Origin: an uncultured Erysipelotrichaceae bacterium | Lineage (GTDB): Bacteria > Bacillota_I > Bacilli_A > Erysipelotrichales > Coprobacillaceae | Reading direction: 5' to 3' | Assembly (NCBI GenBank): GCA_937917505.1 | Contig: CALDMQ010000063.1 | Location: forward strand, 1-30,356 | Length of the DNA stretch: 30,356 nucleotides | In this document: in pieces, positions 1 through 8,297 of the stretch | Layout: each line of letters begins with the position of its first letter | How positions within the stretch are numbered: the first letter of the stretch is position 1 | Program-made: the position numbers and the translations under genes | Notes under the pieces: model-generated | Told to the model about the DNA's origin: nothing | Databases searched by the model: none | The model's input: only the letters and a program-made list of their open reading frames with translations

Positions 1-23
1 TTCATGACCACAATCAATCACTC

Positions 24-1874
24 CTATTTTCTTTCGACTTCTTCCATGATATAACCTTCAATGATATCTCCTTCTTTGATATCATTATAGTTTTCAATTG
101 TCATACCACATTCATATCCAGTTGAAACCTCTTTAGCATCATCTTTAAAACGTTTTAAAGAAGCTAATTTACCTTCATAAATCACAACGCCATCACGAAT
201 CAAACGAATACCACAATCTCTTTTGATATATCCATCAGTCACATAACATCCTGCAATATTACCAACTTTAGAAACTTTGATAACTTGTCTAATTTCAGCT
301 TGTCCAGTAATAACTTCTTCATATTCAGGAGCTAACATACCTTTCATAGCTGCTTCAATTTCTTCTACCATCTTATAAATGATGTTATGAAGTCTAATTT
401 CAATACCTTCTTCTTCAGCTTTACGTCTAACATTTGCGTCAGGACGTACATTGAAACCATAGATGATTGCTCTTGAAGCACTTGCTAATAAGACATCAGA
501 TTCACTGATAGCACCAACAGTTGAACGAATAACATTGATTCTTGCACCATCAATATCAATCTTTTCTAATGATCCTTTCACTGCTTCAGCAGTACCGTTT
601 ACATCAGCTTTAACAATGATATTTAAATCTGCCACTTCACCTTCTTTAATTTGATTAAATAAGTCATCTAAACTCATCGCAGAAGATGTGGTACGATTTT
701 CTAATTGTTTTGCTTTTTGGCGTTCTTCACCAACATGTCTTGCCATTTTTTCAGTTTCGAATGCCATAAACTTATCACCAGCCACAGGAACTTCATTTAA
801 ACCTGTAATTTCTACTGGAGTTGAAGGAGATGCTTCTTTTAGCTTACGTCCATTGTCATCTAGCATTTGACGAACACGTCCAAATGCAGTACCAACAACA
901 ATTGGATCTCCTTCTCGAAGTGTACCATTTTGAACTAATAAAGTTGCAACAGGCCCACGCCCTTTATCTAGTCTACCCTCAACAACGCTACCATATGCAT
1001 AACGTTTAGGATTTGCTTTTAAATCTGCCAATTCAGCAATAACTGTTAATGTTTCGAGTAATTCTTCAACACCAATTCCTTTTTTTGCAGAGATATTACA
1101 ATAAACAGTATCTCCACCCCATTCTTCAGGCATAAGTCCAATCTCACTCATTTCACCTTTAATACGTTCAGGATCAGCACCATCTTTATCAATCTTATTA
1201 ACAGCAACAACAATTGGTACACCTGCTGCTAGAGCATGGTCTACCGCTTCTTTTGTTTGAGGCATAACACCATCATCCGCAGCAACAACAATAATAACAA
1301 TATCTGTAATTTGAGCACCTCTTGCACGCATCGCAGTAAAAGCTTCATGTCCTGGCGTATCTAAGAAAGTAACTTTCTTTCCTTTAACATTCACTTGGTA
1401 AGCACCAATATGTTGTGTGATTCCACCAAATTCACCTTCAACAACTCTTGATTTACGAATATAATCTAGCAATGTTGTTTTTCCATGGTCAACATGTCCC
1501 ATAATTGTAACAACAGGAGCACGGCTTTGTAAATCTTCTTCATTATCAACAATTTCAATATCTTCGAAATTAATTTCATTAACTACAACTTTCTTTTTCG
1601 CTTCATATCCATATTCCAAACAAATTAATTCAACTTGTTCATCATCTAATGAAGAATTGATTGTAACCATAGTTCCAAGCATAAATAAAACTTTAATCAC
1701 ATTTGCAGGCGTTTGCCCAATCATTTCAGCTAAATCACCAACAGTAATACCTTCTTCATATTCAACAATCCCATCACCAATTTTCTTTTCTTCTTTTTGT
1801 TTGACTGGGATATTAGAAATCAATTTTTTCTTTTGATTTCCTTTCTTCTTATTCACTGTATTCTTTTTTGCCAT
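24..1874 (-). CDS. infB: Translation initiation factor IF-2
   Basis: IF-2 is the GTPase that places initiator fMet-tRNA on the 30S subunit and promotes 50S joining. The 616-residue protein has a short lysine-rich N-terminus, an IF2-N-like segment (about 35-95) and a complete G domain: G1 GHVDHGKT (126-133), GITQHIG, DTPGH (172-176), NKIDK (226-230) and SAKKG. The EF-Tu-like domain 2 and the C-terminal fMet-tRNA-binding part follow. It is about 100 residues shorter than the B. subtilis protein, and the shortening lies in the variable N-terminus. The ATG follows AGGAGG, which overlaps the ylxQ stop codon, so the two genes look translationally coupled. It is the last full gene of the rimP-nusA-ylxR-ylxQ-infB operon. 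The stop is TAG, so TAG is a normal stop here. The 23 bases left of it hold a possible start of the next gene (rbfA is expected by synteny), but too little is visible to call it. Confidence 0.97.
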   Translation of the reverse strand: MAKKNTVNKKKGNQKKKLISNIPVKQKEEKKIGDGIVEYEEGITVGDLAEMIGQTPANVIKVLFMLGTMVTINSSLDDEQVELICLEYGYEAKKKVVVNEINFEDIEIVDNEEDLQSRAPVVTIMGHVDHGKTTLLDYIRKSRVVEGEFGGITQHIGAYQVNVKGKKVTFLDTPGHEAFTAMRARGAQITDIVIIVVAADDGVMPQTKEAVDHALAAGVPIVVAVNKIDKDGADPERIKGEMSEIGLMPEEWGGDTVYCNISAKKGIGVEELLETLTVIAELADLKANPKRYAYGSVVEGRLDKGRGPVATLLVQNGTLREGDPIVVGTAFGRVRQMLDDNGRKLKEASPSTPVEITGLNEVPVAGDKFMAFETEKMARHVGEERQKAKQLENRTTSSAMSLDDLFNQIKEGEVADLNIIVKADVNGTAEAVKGSLEKIDIDGARINVIRSTVGAISESDVLLASASRAIIYGFNVRPDANVRRKAEEEGIEIRLHNIIYKMVEEIEAAMKGMLAPEYEEVITGQAEIRQVIKVSKVGNIAGCYVTDGYIKRDCGIRLIRDGVVIYEGKLASLKRFKDDAKEVSTGYECGMTIENYNDIKEGDIIEGYIMEEVERK

Positions 1875-1878
1875 AATA

Positions 1879-2181
1879 TCAACCTCCTAACTTTGATTTG
1901 ATTTTATCTGCAAAACCTTTTTCCATAATTCCCACAGCTACACGATTATCTTTAGCAATCGCTAATGATAAATCATCACTTATTAAAGAAATTATGTAAT
2001 CTATTTGATAAAAATGACATTTATCAGTTAACTTCTTTTTTGTATTTTCGCTTGCATTTTCACAAATGATGACATAAAAAACTTTCTTTTTACGAATATC
2101 TTCAATTAATTGACTTCCATGAGATAATTTTCTTGCTCTGGCACATAAACCAAGTAAAGAATAAACTTCTTTATTTGGCAT
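1879..2181 (-). CDS. ylxQ: YlxQ, L7Ae-family RNA-binding protein
   Basis: This 100-residue protein of the ribosomal L7Ae/L30e/S12e fold is encoded, as in other Bacillota, between ylxR and infB. The N-terminal stretch with LLGLCARARKLSHG followed by a V-F-Y-V-I-I-C-E-N-A-S segment is typical of YlxQ and related K-turn RNA binders. Its start overlaps the end of ylxR by 11 bases, and its stop TGA is embedded in the infB ribosome binding site. A cytoplasmic role in RNA binding or ribosome function is inferred from the family; the precise function is not established. Confidence 0.9.
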   Translation of the reverse strand: MPNKEVYSLLGLCARARKLSHGSQLIEDIRKKKVFYVIICENASENTKKKLTDKCHFYQIDYIISLISDDLSLAIAKDNRVAVGIMEKGFADKIKSKLGG

Positions 2182-2425
2182 ATGTTTTTAGCTCCTCATA
2201 AATTTCATCAGGAATATCAACTTCTAAAGCACGTTTTAATAAAGCTTTTTTTTCAGCAATTTCAATAGCTTCAATACTTCTTTTCAAATAAGCTCCACGC
2301 CCATTCATTTTACCTGTTGCATCCACAAAAACTTCTCCTTCTTTGTTTCTCACAACACGAATTAATTCTTTTTTAGGCAATTGTTCTTGTGTAGCAATAC
2401 ATTTTCTTAAAGGTATTTTTTTCAT
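2171..2425 (-). CDS. ylxR: YlxR / RnpM, nucleic-acid-binding protein
   Basis: This is a short basic protein (84 residues from the chosen start) of the YlxR family, recently linked in B. subtilis to RNase P modulation (RnpM). Visible family marks are the N-terminal P-x-R-x-C-I-A motif, the E-L-I-R-V-V-R strand, and the G-K-x-N-G-R-G-A-Y-L signature. A GTG three codons upstream is also in frame. The ATG at 2425 is preferred because AGAGG lies about 8 bases before it. The gene follows nusA by 11 bases and overlaps ylxQ, so it is co-transcribed with nusA and infB. The standard family length supports an intact gene. Confidence 0.92.
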   Translation of the reverse strand: MKKIPLRKCIATQEQLPKKELIRVVRNKEGEVFVDATGKMNGRGAYLKRSIEAIEIAEKKALLKRALEVDIPDEIYEELKTYAK

Positions 2426-2436
2426 AAAAATCACCT

Positions 2437-3798
2437 CTACTTTTCATCATAGTATTTGTCAAATTCATCATAATCAATATCTTCATCGTATTTAGGATCA
2501 TAATCATATTCTTCATATTCATAATCATCATCTTCATCATATTCTTCGTCATATTGATCATCTTCTGTCACTTCTACGTTTTCAGTTTCAACATCTTCAT
2601 CAGCAACAGTTTCTTCGATTTCTTCTTCTACAACTTCTTCAAAAACTTCGTCGAAAGTTTCTTCTACTGGTAATACTTCTTCAACAACATCTTCTTGAAT
2701 CATTTCTTCTTCAAATGCTTTATTGAATTCAACATCTTGTCCATAAAGAATACCTTCTTCATTAGCTTCTGTTACAGATTTGATATCAATCTTCCAGCCA
2801 GTTAAATGAACAGCTAATTTCGCATTTTGACCTCTTTTACCAATTGCAAGTGACAATTGATTATCAGGAACAATAACTAACGCTTCTTTCTTTTCATTAT
2901 TCACTTCTACACTTACAACTTTAGAAGGAGATAGTGCATGAGAAATAAAGACAACAGGATCTTCATCCCATTCAATAATATCAATCATTTCACCATTTAA
3001 TTCATTAACCACATTACGTACACGTGTTCCTTTAGGACCAACACATGCACCAATTGGATCAACATTTTCATTGTTTGTATAAACAGCAATCTTACTACGT
3101 TCACCCGCTTCACGAGAAACAGCACGAATTTCAACAGTTCCATCATAAATTTCAGGAACTTCCATTTCAAATAAACGTTTTACTAATCCTGGCTCAGTTC
3201 TAGAAACACCAATATGAGTTCCTTTTGTATTTCTTTCTACATCGCTCACATAAACTTTAATTCTTTGACCTTCATAAATCTTTTCACCAGGAATTTGATG
3301 ATTAATTGGAAGTAAAGCTCCCGTTCTTCCAATATTAATGATTGCAAAGCGATCTTCAACACGATCAACAATTCCAGTAATAATATCATCTTTTTTATCA
3401 ATAAAATCATTAAACAATGTTTCTTTTTCAGCTTCTCTAATTTTTTGTTTTAATAATTGTTTTGTTTGAATAGCTGCTAAACGTCCAAAGACTTCAGGAT
3501 CAACTTCTGTTACAACTTCATCTCCAACTTGATATTTTGGATTAATCATTTGTGCTTCTTCTAAAGATAATTCATAATCTTCATCATTGACATCATCAAC
3601 AACATGTTTAATTTCATATAAACGAATTTTTCCAGTTTTTTCATTAATTTCAACACGAATAATAGATTCACTACCTGCATAGTTCTTTTTATATGATTTT
3701 TCTAATGCCTCTTTTAATGCACCTAAAACAACTTCTTTTTGAATCCCTTTTTCACTTTCTAATAATTCTAAAGCTTGAATAAACTTTTTACTAGCCAT
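2437..3798 (-). CDS. nusA: Transcription elongation/termination factor NusA with long acidic tail
   Basis: NusA binds RNA polymerase and nascent RNA and modulates pausing and intrinsic termination. The 453-residue protein has the N-terminal RNAP-binding domain (about 1-125), an S1 domain (about 130-200) and two KH domains, with GACVGPKGTRVRNVVNEL in KH1 and LAIGKRGQNAKLA in KH2. From about residue 344 it continues into a roughly 110-residue tail rich in Glu, Asp and Tyr that has no counterpart in B. subtilis NusA (about 370 residues). The ATG follows AAGGAGG at good spacing. The gene sits behind rimP and before ylxR. An intrinsic terminator in the operon leader (4300..4321) suggests autoregulation by NusA-stimulated termination, which is an inference. 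Confidence 0.97.
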   Translation of the reverse strand: MASKKFIQALELLESEKGIQKEVVLGALKEALEKSYKKNYAGSESIIRVEINEKTGKIRLYEIKHVVDDVNDEDYELSLEEAQMINPKYQVGDEVVTEVDPEVFGRLAAIQTKQLLKQKIREAEKETLFNDFIDKKDDIITGIVDRVEDRFAIINIGRTGALLPINHQIPGEKIYEGQRIKVYVSDVERNTKGTHIGVSRTEPGLVKRLFEMEVPEIYDGTVEIRAVSREAGERSKIAVYTNNENVDPIGACVGPKGTRVRNVVNELNGEMIDIIEWDEDPVVFISHALSPSKVVSVEVNNEKKEALVIVPDNQLSLAIGKRGQNAKLAVHLTGWKIDIKSVTEANEEGILYGQDVEFNKAFEEEMIQEDVVEEVLPVEETFDEVFEEVVEEEIEETVADEDVETENVEVTEDDQYDEEYDEDDDYEYEEYDYDPKYDEDIDYDEFDKYYDEK

Positions 3799-3813
3799 TT
3801 TTATTTATCCTCC

Positions 3814-4275
3814 TTAAAACTTAACAGCTAATCGAATAAATGCAACGTTACTATATGATATGTTACATTTCTTCTTAATATTTTTAACCATATATTGAAG
3901 TTCAATATCTTCTCCTTCAACATTTAAAATAGTTCCATAAACTTCATCCATACCTTGAGTTGGATTAACAAATTGAATATAAACATATTCACCAATAGAA
4001 GCTTGAACTTTTTCTAACGTTTTTAAAGTTTTTTCTACCCCTGGAGATGAGACTTCAAGATAATATTCATTTTTTATCAAATCAACTTCGTCTAGCTTTT
4101 CACTAATTGCCTCACTCACAGCAACACACGTATCCATATCTAAATGACCTTGATTCATCTCAATATAAATTCTTAAATACCACTCATTCTTTTCTTGAAC
4201 ATATTCAATATCATCCAGATAAACATCATGCTCATCTAGGATAGGTTGAATCAATTCTGTGATTTTTTCTAACAT
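3814..4275 (-). CDS. rimP: Ribosome maturation factor RimP
   Basis: RimP assists 30S subunit maturation. The 153-residue product shows the N-terminal alpha/beta domain with L-R-I-Y-I-E and D-x-D-T-C-V-A-V-S-E-A-I-S motifs, the hallmark Y-Y-L-E-V-S-S-P-G-V segment (near residue 75-85) and a C-terminal SH3-like domain. In-frame upstream starts exist: an ATG four codons earlier and a TTG six codons earlier. The ATG at 4275 is chosen because GGAGG lies 5 bases upstream of it and would be inside the gene otherwise. It is the first gene of the rimP-nusA-infB operon, with a promoter and a leader terminator immediately upstream. Confidence 0.93.
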   Translation of the reverse strand: MLEKITELIQPILDEHDVYLDDIEYVQEKNEWYLRIYIEMNQGHLDMDTCVAVSEAISEKLDEVDLIKNEYYLEVSSPGVEKTLKTLEKVQASIGEYVYIQFVNPTQGMDEVYGTILNVEGEDIELQYMVKNIKKKCNISYSNVAFIRLAVKF

Positions 4276-4299
4276 AAACGCCTCCATTCTCAAATATAA

Positions 4300-4321
4300 A
4301 CGAGAGGGTTTCCCCTCTCGT
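4300..4321 (-). terminator. Leader terminator (putative NusA-responsive attenuator) of the rimP-nusA operon
   Basis: On the minus strand ACGAGAGGG and CCCTCTCGT form a perfect 9-bp stem closed by a GAAA tetraloop, followed by TTTATATTT. It lies between a strong promoter (4348..4376) and the rimP start (4275), so most transcripts must read through it to reach nusA. The U-tract is interrupted, the kind of weak terminator that NusA stimulates. In B. subtilis the homologous ylxS-nusA operon is autoregulated by NusA-dependent termination in its leader. It might instead simply end polC transcripts; both roles are compatible. Confidence 0.75.
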
Positions 4322-4347
4322 GTCTTTGCGATTCATACTACAATAAT

Positions 4348-4376
4348 ACTATACCATACTTTATCATAAAAAACAA
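4348..4376 (-). promoter_or_regulatory. Sigma-A-type promoter for rimP-nusA-ylxR-ylxQ-infB
   Basis: Reading the minus strand: -35 TTGTTT (4371..4376), a 17-base spacer, and an extended -10 TGGTATAGT with TATAGT at 4348..4353. The start of transcription would be near 4341, giving a leader of about 65 nt that contains the terminator hairpin. The layout is nearly the same as the rpsB promoter in this window. It lies just past the 3' end of polC. Confidence 0.7.
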
Positions 4377-4413
4377 TGATTTTATCGAAGTTATTAGAAG
4401 TTATTAGATTTTT

Positions 4414-5976
4414 CTAAAAATCAAATAATGATAATTGATTTTCATTAGACATATGACTAAATACTCCCATACGTGTTAAAACATCAATATGTGTATTTGT
4501 TAATTTAGTACGTTTCATAACATCTTCTTTCGATAAAAAGTCATTTTCTTGACGCGCTTCAATGACACTATCACCTACGGAACTTCCTAAACCATCAATA
4601 GATATAAATGGTGGTAAAATTCCATAATCATCATCAGGATCAATAATAAATTGGCGAGATGCTGATTTTTCAATAGAGATATTGTTAAAATGATATCCTC
4701 TTTCAAACATTTCCAATGCTATTTCGTAAACTGAAATCAATGCTTCTTCTTTATTAGAAATCTTTATTCCGTTTTGTTTATCCGCTAAAATTTTTTGATA
4801 CTTTGTATATACAGTTTCTTTTCCTTGAATTAAAGTTTCAATATCATAAGCATCACAACGTGTTGTAAAATAAACAGAATAGTATTCTCTAGGATAATAA
4901 AGTTTCCACCAAGCTACACGAACCGCACTCAACACATATGCTGCAGCATGAGCTTTAGGGAACATGTATTTGATTTTTTTACATGATTCGATATACCAAG
5001 TTGGAACATCATGTTTACGCATTAATTCTTCATATTTCTTTTCTGGAAATACAGATGGTGATTTTCCTTTACGTACACATTCCATAATATCAAATGCATC
5101 TTTATTTGGTAACCCTTTTTCAATTAAATAAACCATGATATCATCACGACAACCAATAACTTCTTTTAACGTACAGGTTCCTGAAGAAATCAATGTTTCT
5201 GCATTTCCTAAATAAACATCAGTACCATGTGATAATCCAGATATAATAACCAAATCATTAAATGAAGTTGGATGTGTTTGTTCTAACATACCTCTAACAA
5301 ATTTCGTACCAAACTCAGGTAATCCTAATGCACCTGTTTTACAATTCAAATAACTTAAATCAATCTCAAGTTCTTTAGTAGATGTAAACAAACTCATAAC
5401 ACGTTGGTCGTTAGTTGGAATATCTTTTGGATTCACACCAGTTAAGTCCTGTAACATACGAATAACTGTTGGATCGACGTGTCCTAAAATATCAAATTTT
5501 AAAACATTATCATGAATTGCATGGAAGTCGAAGTGAGTCGTTTTCCATTCCGCTGATAAATCATCTGCGGGATATTGATATGGTGTAAAATCAAAGACAT
5601 CCATATTTTCAGGAATAACAATAATACCACCAGGATGCTGTCCTGTAGTACGTTTTACCCCAGTACATCCTTTCGCAATTCTTTCAAGTTCAGCATTTCG
5701 AATTGTATTTTCTCTACCCATGAGTTCTGCATATCCTCTGGCATAACCATATGCTGTCTTCTCTGCAACAGTTGAAATTGTACCTGCTCGATAGACATGA
5801 CTTTCACCAAAAATTTCTTTTGTATAAGCATGTGCAGTTGGTTGGTAATCGCCTGAAAAGTTTAAGTCAATATCAGGAACTTTATCTGCATTAAATCCCA
5901 AGAAGGTTTCAAATGGAATATTGTGTCCATCTCCTTTTAATGGTTTTCCACATTTTGGACAAGCTTTATTTGGCAA
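4414..5976 (-). CDS. polC: DNA polymerase III PolC, C-terminal fragment (catalytic core)
   Basis: This is the C-terminal part of the replicative polymerase PolC (520 residues from a TTG). It starts in the second half of the zinc module (CPKCG, 6-10), then P-D-I-D-L-N-F-S-G (34-42) with two catalytic aspartates, followed by palm, fingers and C-terminal region ending S-L-F-D-F. The open frame actually runs on upstream without a start for 14 more codons (to 6018), where an in-frame TAG separates it from the preceding PolC fragment. The TTG is therefore probably not a real start, and no good ribosome binding site supports it. With the two upstream fragments the gene would encode about 1448 residues, the normal PolC length. 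As written, this part would not be made as one chain with the exonuclease and PHP domains. Confidence 0.9.
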   Translation of the reverse strand: MPNKACPKCGKPLKGDGHNIPFETFLGFNADKVPDIDLNFSGDYQPTAHAYTKEIFGESHVYRAGTISTVAEKTAYGYARGYAELMGRENTIRNAELERIAKGCTGVKRTTGQHPGGIIVIPENMDVFDFTPYQYPADDLSAEWKTTHFDFHAIHDNVLKFDILGHVDPTVIRMLQDLTGVNPKDIPTNDQRVMSLFTSTKELEIDLSYLNCKTGALGLPEFGTKFVRGMLEQTHPTSFNDLVIISGLSHGTDVYLGNAETLISSGTCTLKEVIGCRDDIMVYLIEKGLPNKDAFDIMECVRKGKSPSVFPEKKYEELMRKHDVPTWYIESCKKIKYMFPKAHAAAYVLSAVRVAWWKLYYPREYYSVYFTTRCDAYDIETLIQGKETVYTKYQKILADKQNGIKISNKEEALISVYEIALEMFERGYHFNNISIEKSASRQFIIDPDDDYGILPPFISIDGLGSSVGDSVIEARQENDFLSKEDVMKRTKLTNTHIDVLTRMGVFSHMSNENQLSLFDF

Positions 5977-6018
5977 GTCATATCCGTTAGCAATTTCTCC
6001 CTCTTCTAAAAATGCGTT

Positions 6019-8241
6019 CTATTGCCAATGAGGACAATAATAATGTGGTGGCAATGGATTAACTTCTGAGATATTTGCCATTGTTGCAACGAATGATGAA
6101 CCAACAGATCCACGGCTCCCTACAAGATACCCAGCTTCATTTGATTTCTTAACCAGTTTATGAGCAATATAATAAATAACTCCAAACCCATGCTTGATAA
6201 TATTATCAAGCTCTTTTGTGAGACGTTTTTCAACAATTTTAGGTAAAACTTCTCCATATTGTTTATGTGCATTATCAAAACATAATTTCCTTAAATTTTC
6301 ATCAGCATTATCAATGTGTGGTGTAAATAACTTATCATGGACAACATGGAATGTCCCATCTACCATATCAGCAATCTTATTCGTATTTTCTATAACATAT
6401 TCATACTTTTCCTCATCAGTTAGATAAGGTAAACTATCTATCATTTCCTGAGTTGTTCTAAAATATTCATTTGGTGTCCATGCCTCAGGATTGTGACGGT
6501 CAGTTAATGGATGCAATGCTCCTCCTAATCCAATCTTTGGATTACAAGTAAAGACATCCCTAAATATCTTGTCATTTTCATCAACATAATGAACATCACC
6601 AGTCGCAACAATCATTTTACCCATTTCTTTTGCTGTATCAACAATACGCCTTAAAACCCGAACTAAATCTTCATCACTATCAATGCGTCCTCGTTCTACA
6701 AAATAACGACATATATCAAAAGGTAAAATTTCTATGTAATCATAAAATGAAATAGCCTTCTTTAACTCTTCTAAACTTCTAGTCATAGCCAAATCAAATA
6801 ATTCAGAGTTATAACATCCACTACCAAATAATAATCCATCTCGATAATGTTCTAGACGTTCACGAGGTATACGTGGTGTTTTTTCAAAATATGTCGTATT
6901 TGATTCTGATACAAGTTGAAACATATTTTTTAAACCTGTTTTATTTAATGCTAAAACATTCATATGTTTTGGTCTGACAATTTTATAAGCATTAGGACAT
7001 TCTATTTGATTCATATCCAAAAGATTATAATATTGTTTTTGCATTAAATCATGTAACATCATATTAAAGACACCGGCTAATACATCAGCATCATAATCCG
7101 CTCTATGTGCAGCATCTCCATCATAAGGAATACGATAATATCTTGCGACATTTCCTAAACGATATCCTTTTAAATCAGGCAATAATTTCCATGCAAGTGT
7201 TTGTGAATCAATAGCAGGATTTTTTAATGGTTCTTGACCATATCTTTTTAAAATTTCATTTAAAAAACCGACATCAAATGTCGCATTATGTGCAACAATC
7301 ACATCATCTTTAAAAAAATCTAAAATCTTTGGTAAGAATTCTTCAATAGTTGGTGCATCTTTGACATCTTCATTTGTAATATGAGTTAGTTGTGTAATTT
7401 TATCAGAAATGCGTTTATGTGGTTTGATTAAACTTTGCAAACGTCCTATTTCTTGACCATTTTGATAACGAACTGCACCGAATTCAGTAATATCATCATC
7501 CATAACAGATAAACCTGTTGTTTCAAGGTCAAATGAAACATAAGTTAAATTGTTTAAAGGTATATCTTTCTCATTAAATACAACTGTAAACGATGGATCA
7601 ATCATATACATTTCAACACCATAAATCATCTTAATCTTGTGTTTTAAACTTGCCATTTGAGCTTCAGGAAAAGATTGAACATTTCCATGGTCAGTAATGG
7701 CAATAGCTTGATGTCCCCAATAAGCAGCACGTGCTACATAGTCGCTCACACTTCCAATACCATCCATGGCAGACATTTTAGTATGCATATGTAATTCAAT
7801 ACGTTTCTTTTCGGCGTTATCTTGGCGGACTTTTGGTGAAGGAATAACTTCTACTTCTCTAGCCATAATAACTGTATCCCTAGCAAAAGTATCATATTCC
7901 ACAACACCTTTCACACGCACCCATACGCCACCTTTTTTGACTTTATTCATTTCTTCAAGGCTATTTCCACCTTTGTTTTCAAATCTTTTCACGACGATAC
8001 TATTTGTGTAATCTGTCACAAATAATTGTTGAATTGTTTTACCAGTTTTAACTTTTATAGATTCCTCTTTAAAGACATATCCTTGAATCATGACATCTTT
8101 AACAGTTTCATCAATTTCATCAATTGTAAGCGAAAAATATTCTTTTTTAAATCCTTGATATTTTGATTTTGGTGGCATAGGTTTTGCTTCAACTTCTGGA
8201 ATAATTGACTCATCAATTTGAACTTCATTTAAAGTATTCAT
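6019..8241 (-). CDS. polC: DNA polymerase III PolC, middle fragment (OB, PHP, exonuclease, start of polymerase)
   Basis: This frame carries the OB domain (about 45-135), PHP domain with HMHT (151-154) and ITDHGN (182-187), and the inserted 3'-5' proofreading exonuclease with DLETTG (238-243), A-H-N-A-T-F-D and H-R-A-D-Y-D-A-D. The thumb/palm start with GSRGSVGSSF follows. It ends in the zinc module at C-P-H-W-Q then TAG; the second cysteine expected there reads as Trp. Upstream the frame is open for 24 further codons to 8313 without a start. Those residues continue the N-terminal domain of PolC, so the ATG at 8241 is internal. A missing T near 8312 separates it from the N-terminal fragment. 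This is an essential gene in Bacillota, so its broken state is suspicious. Confidence 0.92.
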   Translation of the reverse strand: MNTLNEVQIDESIIPEVEAKPMPPKSKYQGFKKEYFSLTIDEIDETVKDVMIQGYVFKEESIKVKTGKTIQQLFVTDYTNSIVVKRFENKGGNSLEEMNKVKKGGVWVRVKGVVEYDTFARDTVIMAREVEVIPSPKVRQDNAEKKRIELHMHTKMSAMDGIGSVSDYVARAAYWGHQAIAITDHGNVQSFPEAQMASLKHKIKMIYGVEMYMIDPSFTVVFNEKDIPLNNLTYVSFDLETTGLSVMDDDITEFGAVRYQNGQEIGRLQSLIKPHKRISDKITQLTHITNEDVKDAPTIEEFLPKILDFFKDDVIVAHNATFDVGFLNEILKRYGQEPLKNPAIDSQTLAWKLLPDLKGYRLGNVARYYRIPYDGDAAHRADYDADVLAGVFNMMLHDLMQKQYYNLLDMNQIECPNAYKIVRPKHMNVLALNKTGLKNMFQLVSESNTTYFEKTPRIPRERLEHYRDGLLFGSGCYNSELFDLAMTRSLEELKKAISFYDYIEILPFDICRYFVERGRIDSDEDLVRVLRRIVDTAKEMGKMIVATGDVHYVDENDKIFRDVFTCNPKIGLGGALHPLTDRHNPEAWTPNEYFRTTQEMIDSLPYLTDEEKYEYVIENTNKIADMVDGTFHVVHDKLFTPHIDNADENLRKLCFDNAHKQYGEVLPKIVEKRLTKELDNIIKHGFGVIYYIAHKLVKKSNEAGYLVGSRGSVGSSFVATMANISEVNPLPPHYYCPHWQ

Positions 8242-8297
8242 TTCCTCTTGAATAGATTGATATTCTTTATTATTTGTATCAATAAAAGCTTCAAATC

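Noticed and set aside
463..1009. Plus-strand open frames over infB
   Set aside because: They lie antisense to an intact infB, have no ribosome binding sites and show low-complexity translations; the same holds for the other plus-strand frames in this window.
2373..2561. Met/Asn-rich minus-strand frame across the nusA end
   Set aside because: It is the shifted reading of the GAT/GAA-rich nusA tail and has no initiation signal of its own.
2440..2700. Possible microsatellite (TTC/ATC-rich) in nusA
   Set aside because: The triplets vary and simply encode the acidic tail; there is no uniform repeat unit.
4387..4406. Tandem 10-base repeat (GAAGTTATTA twice) after polC
   Set aside because: Only two copies in an AT-rich spacer, with no symmetry or known binding motif.
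6019..6021. Reassigned TAG codon (read as an amino acid) in polC
   Set aside because: infB, frr and rseP end at TAG at their expected family length, and a neighbouring codon is damaged too, so error or mutation is more likely than recoding.
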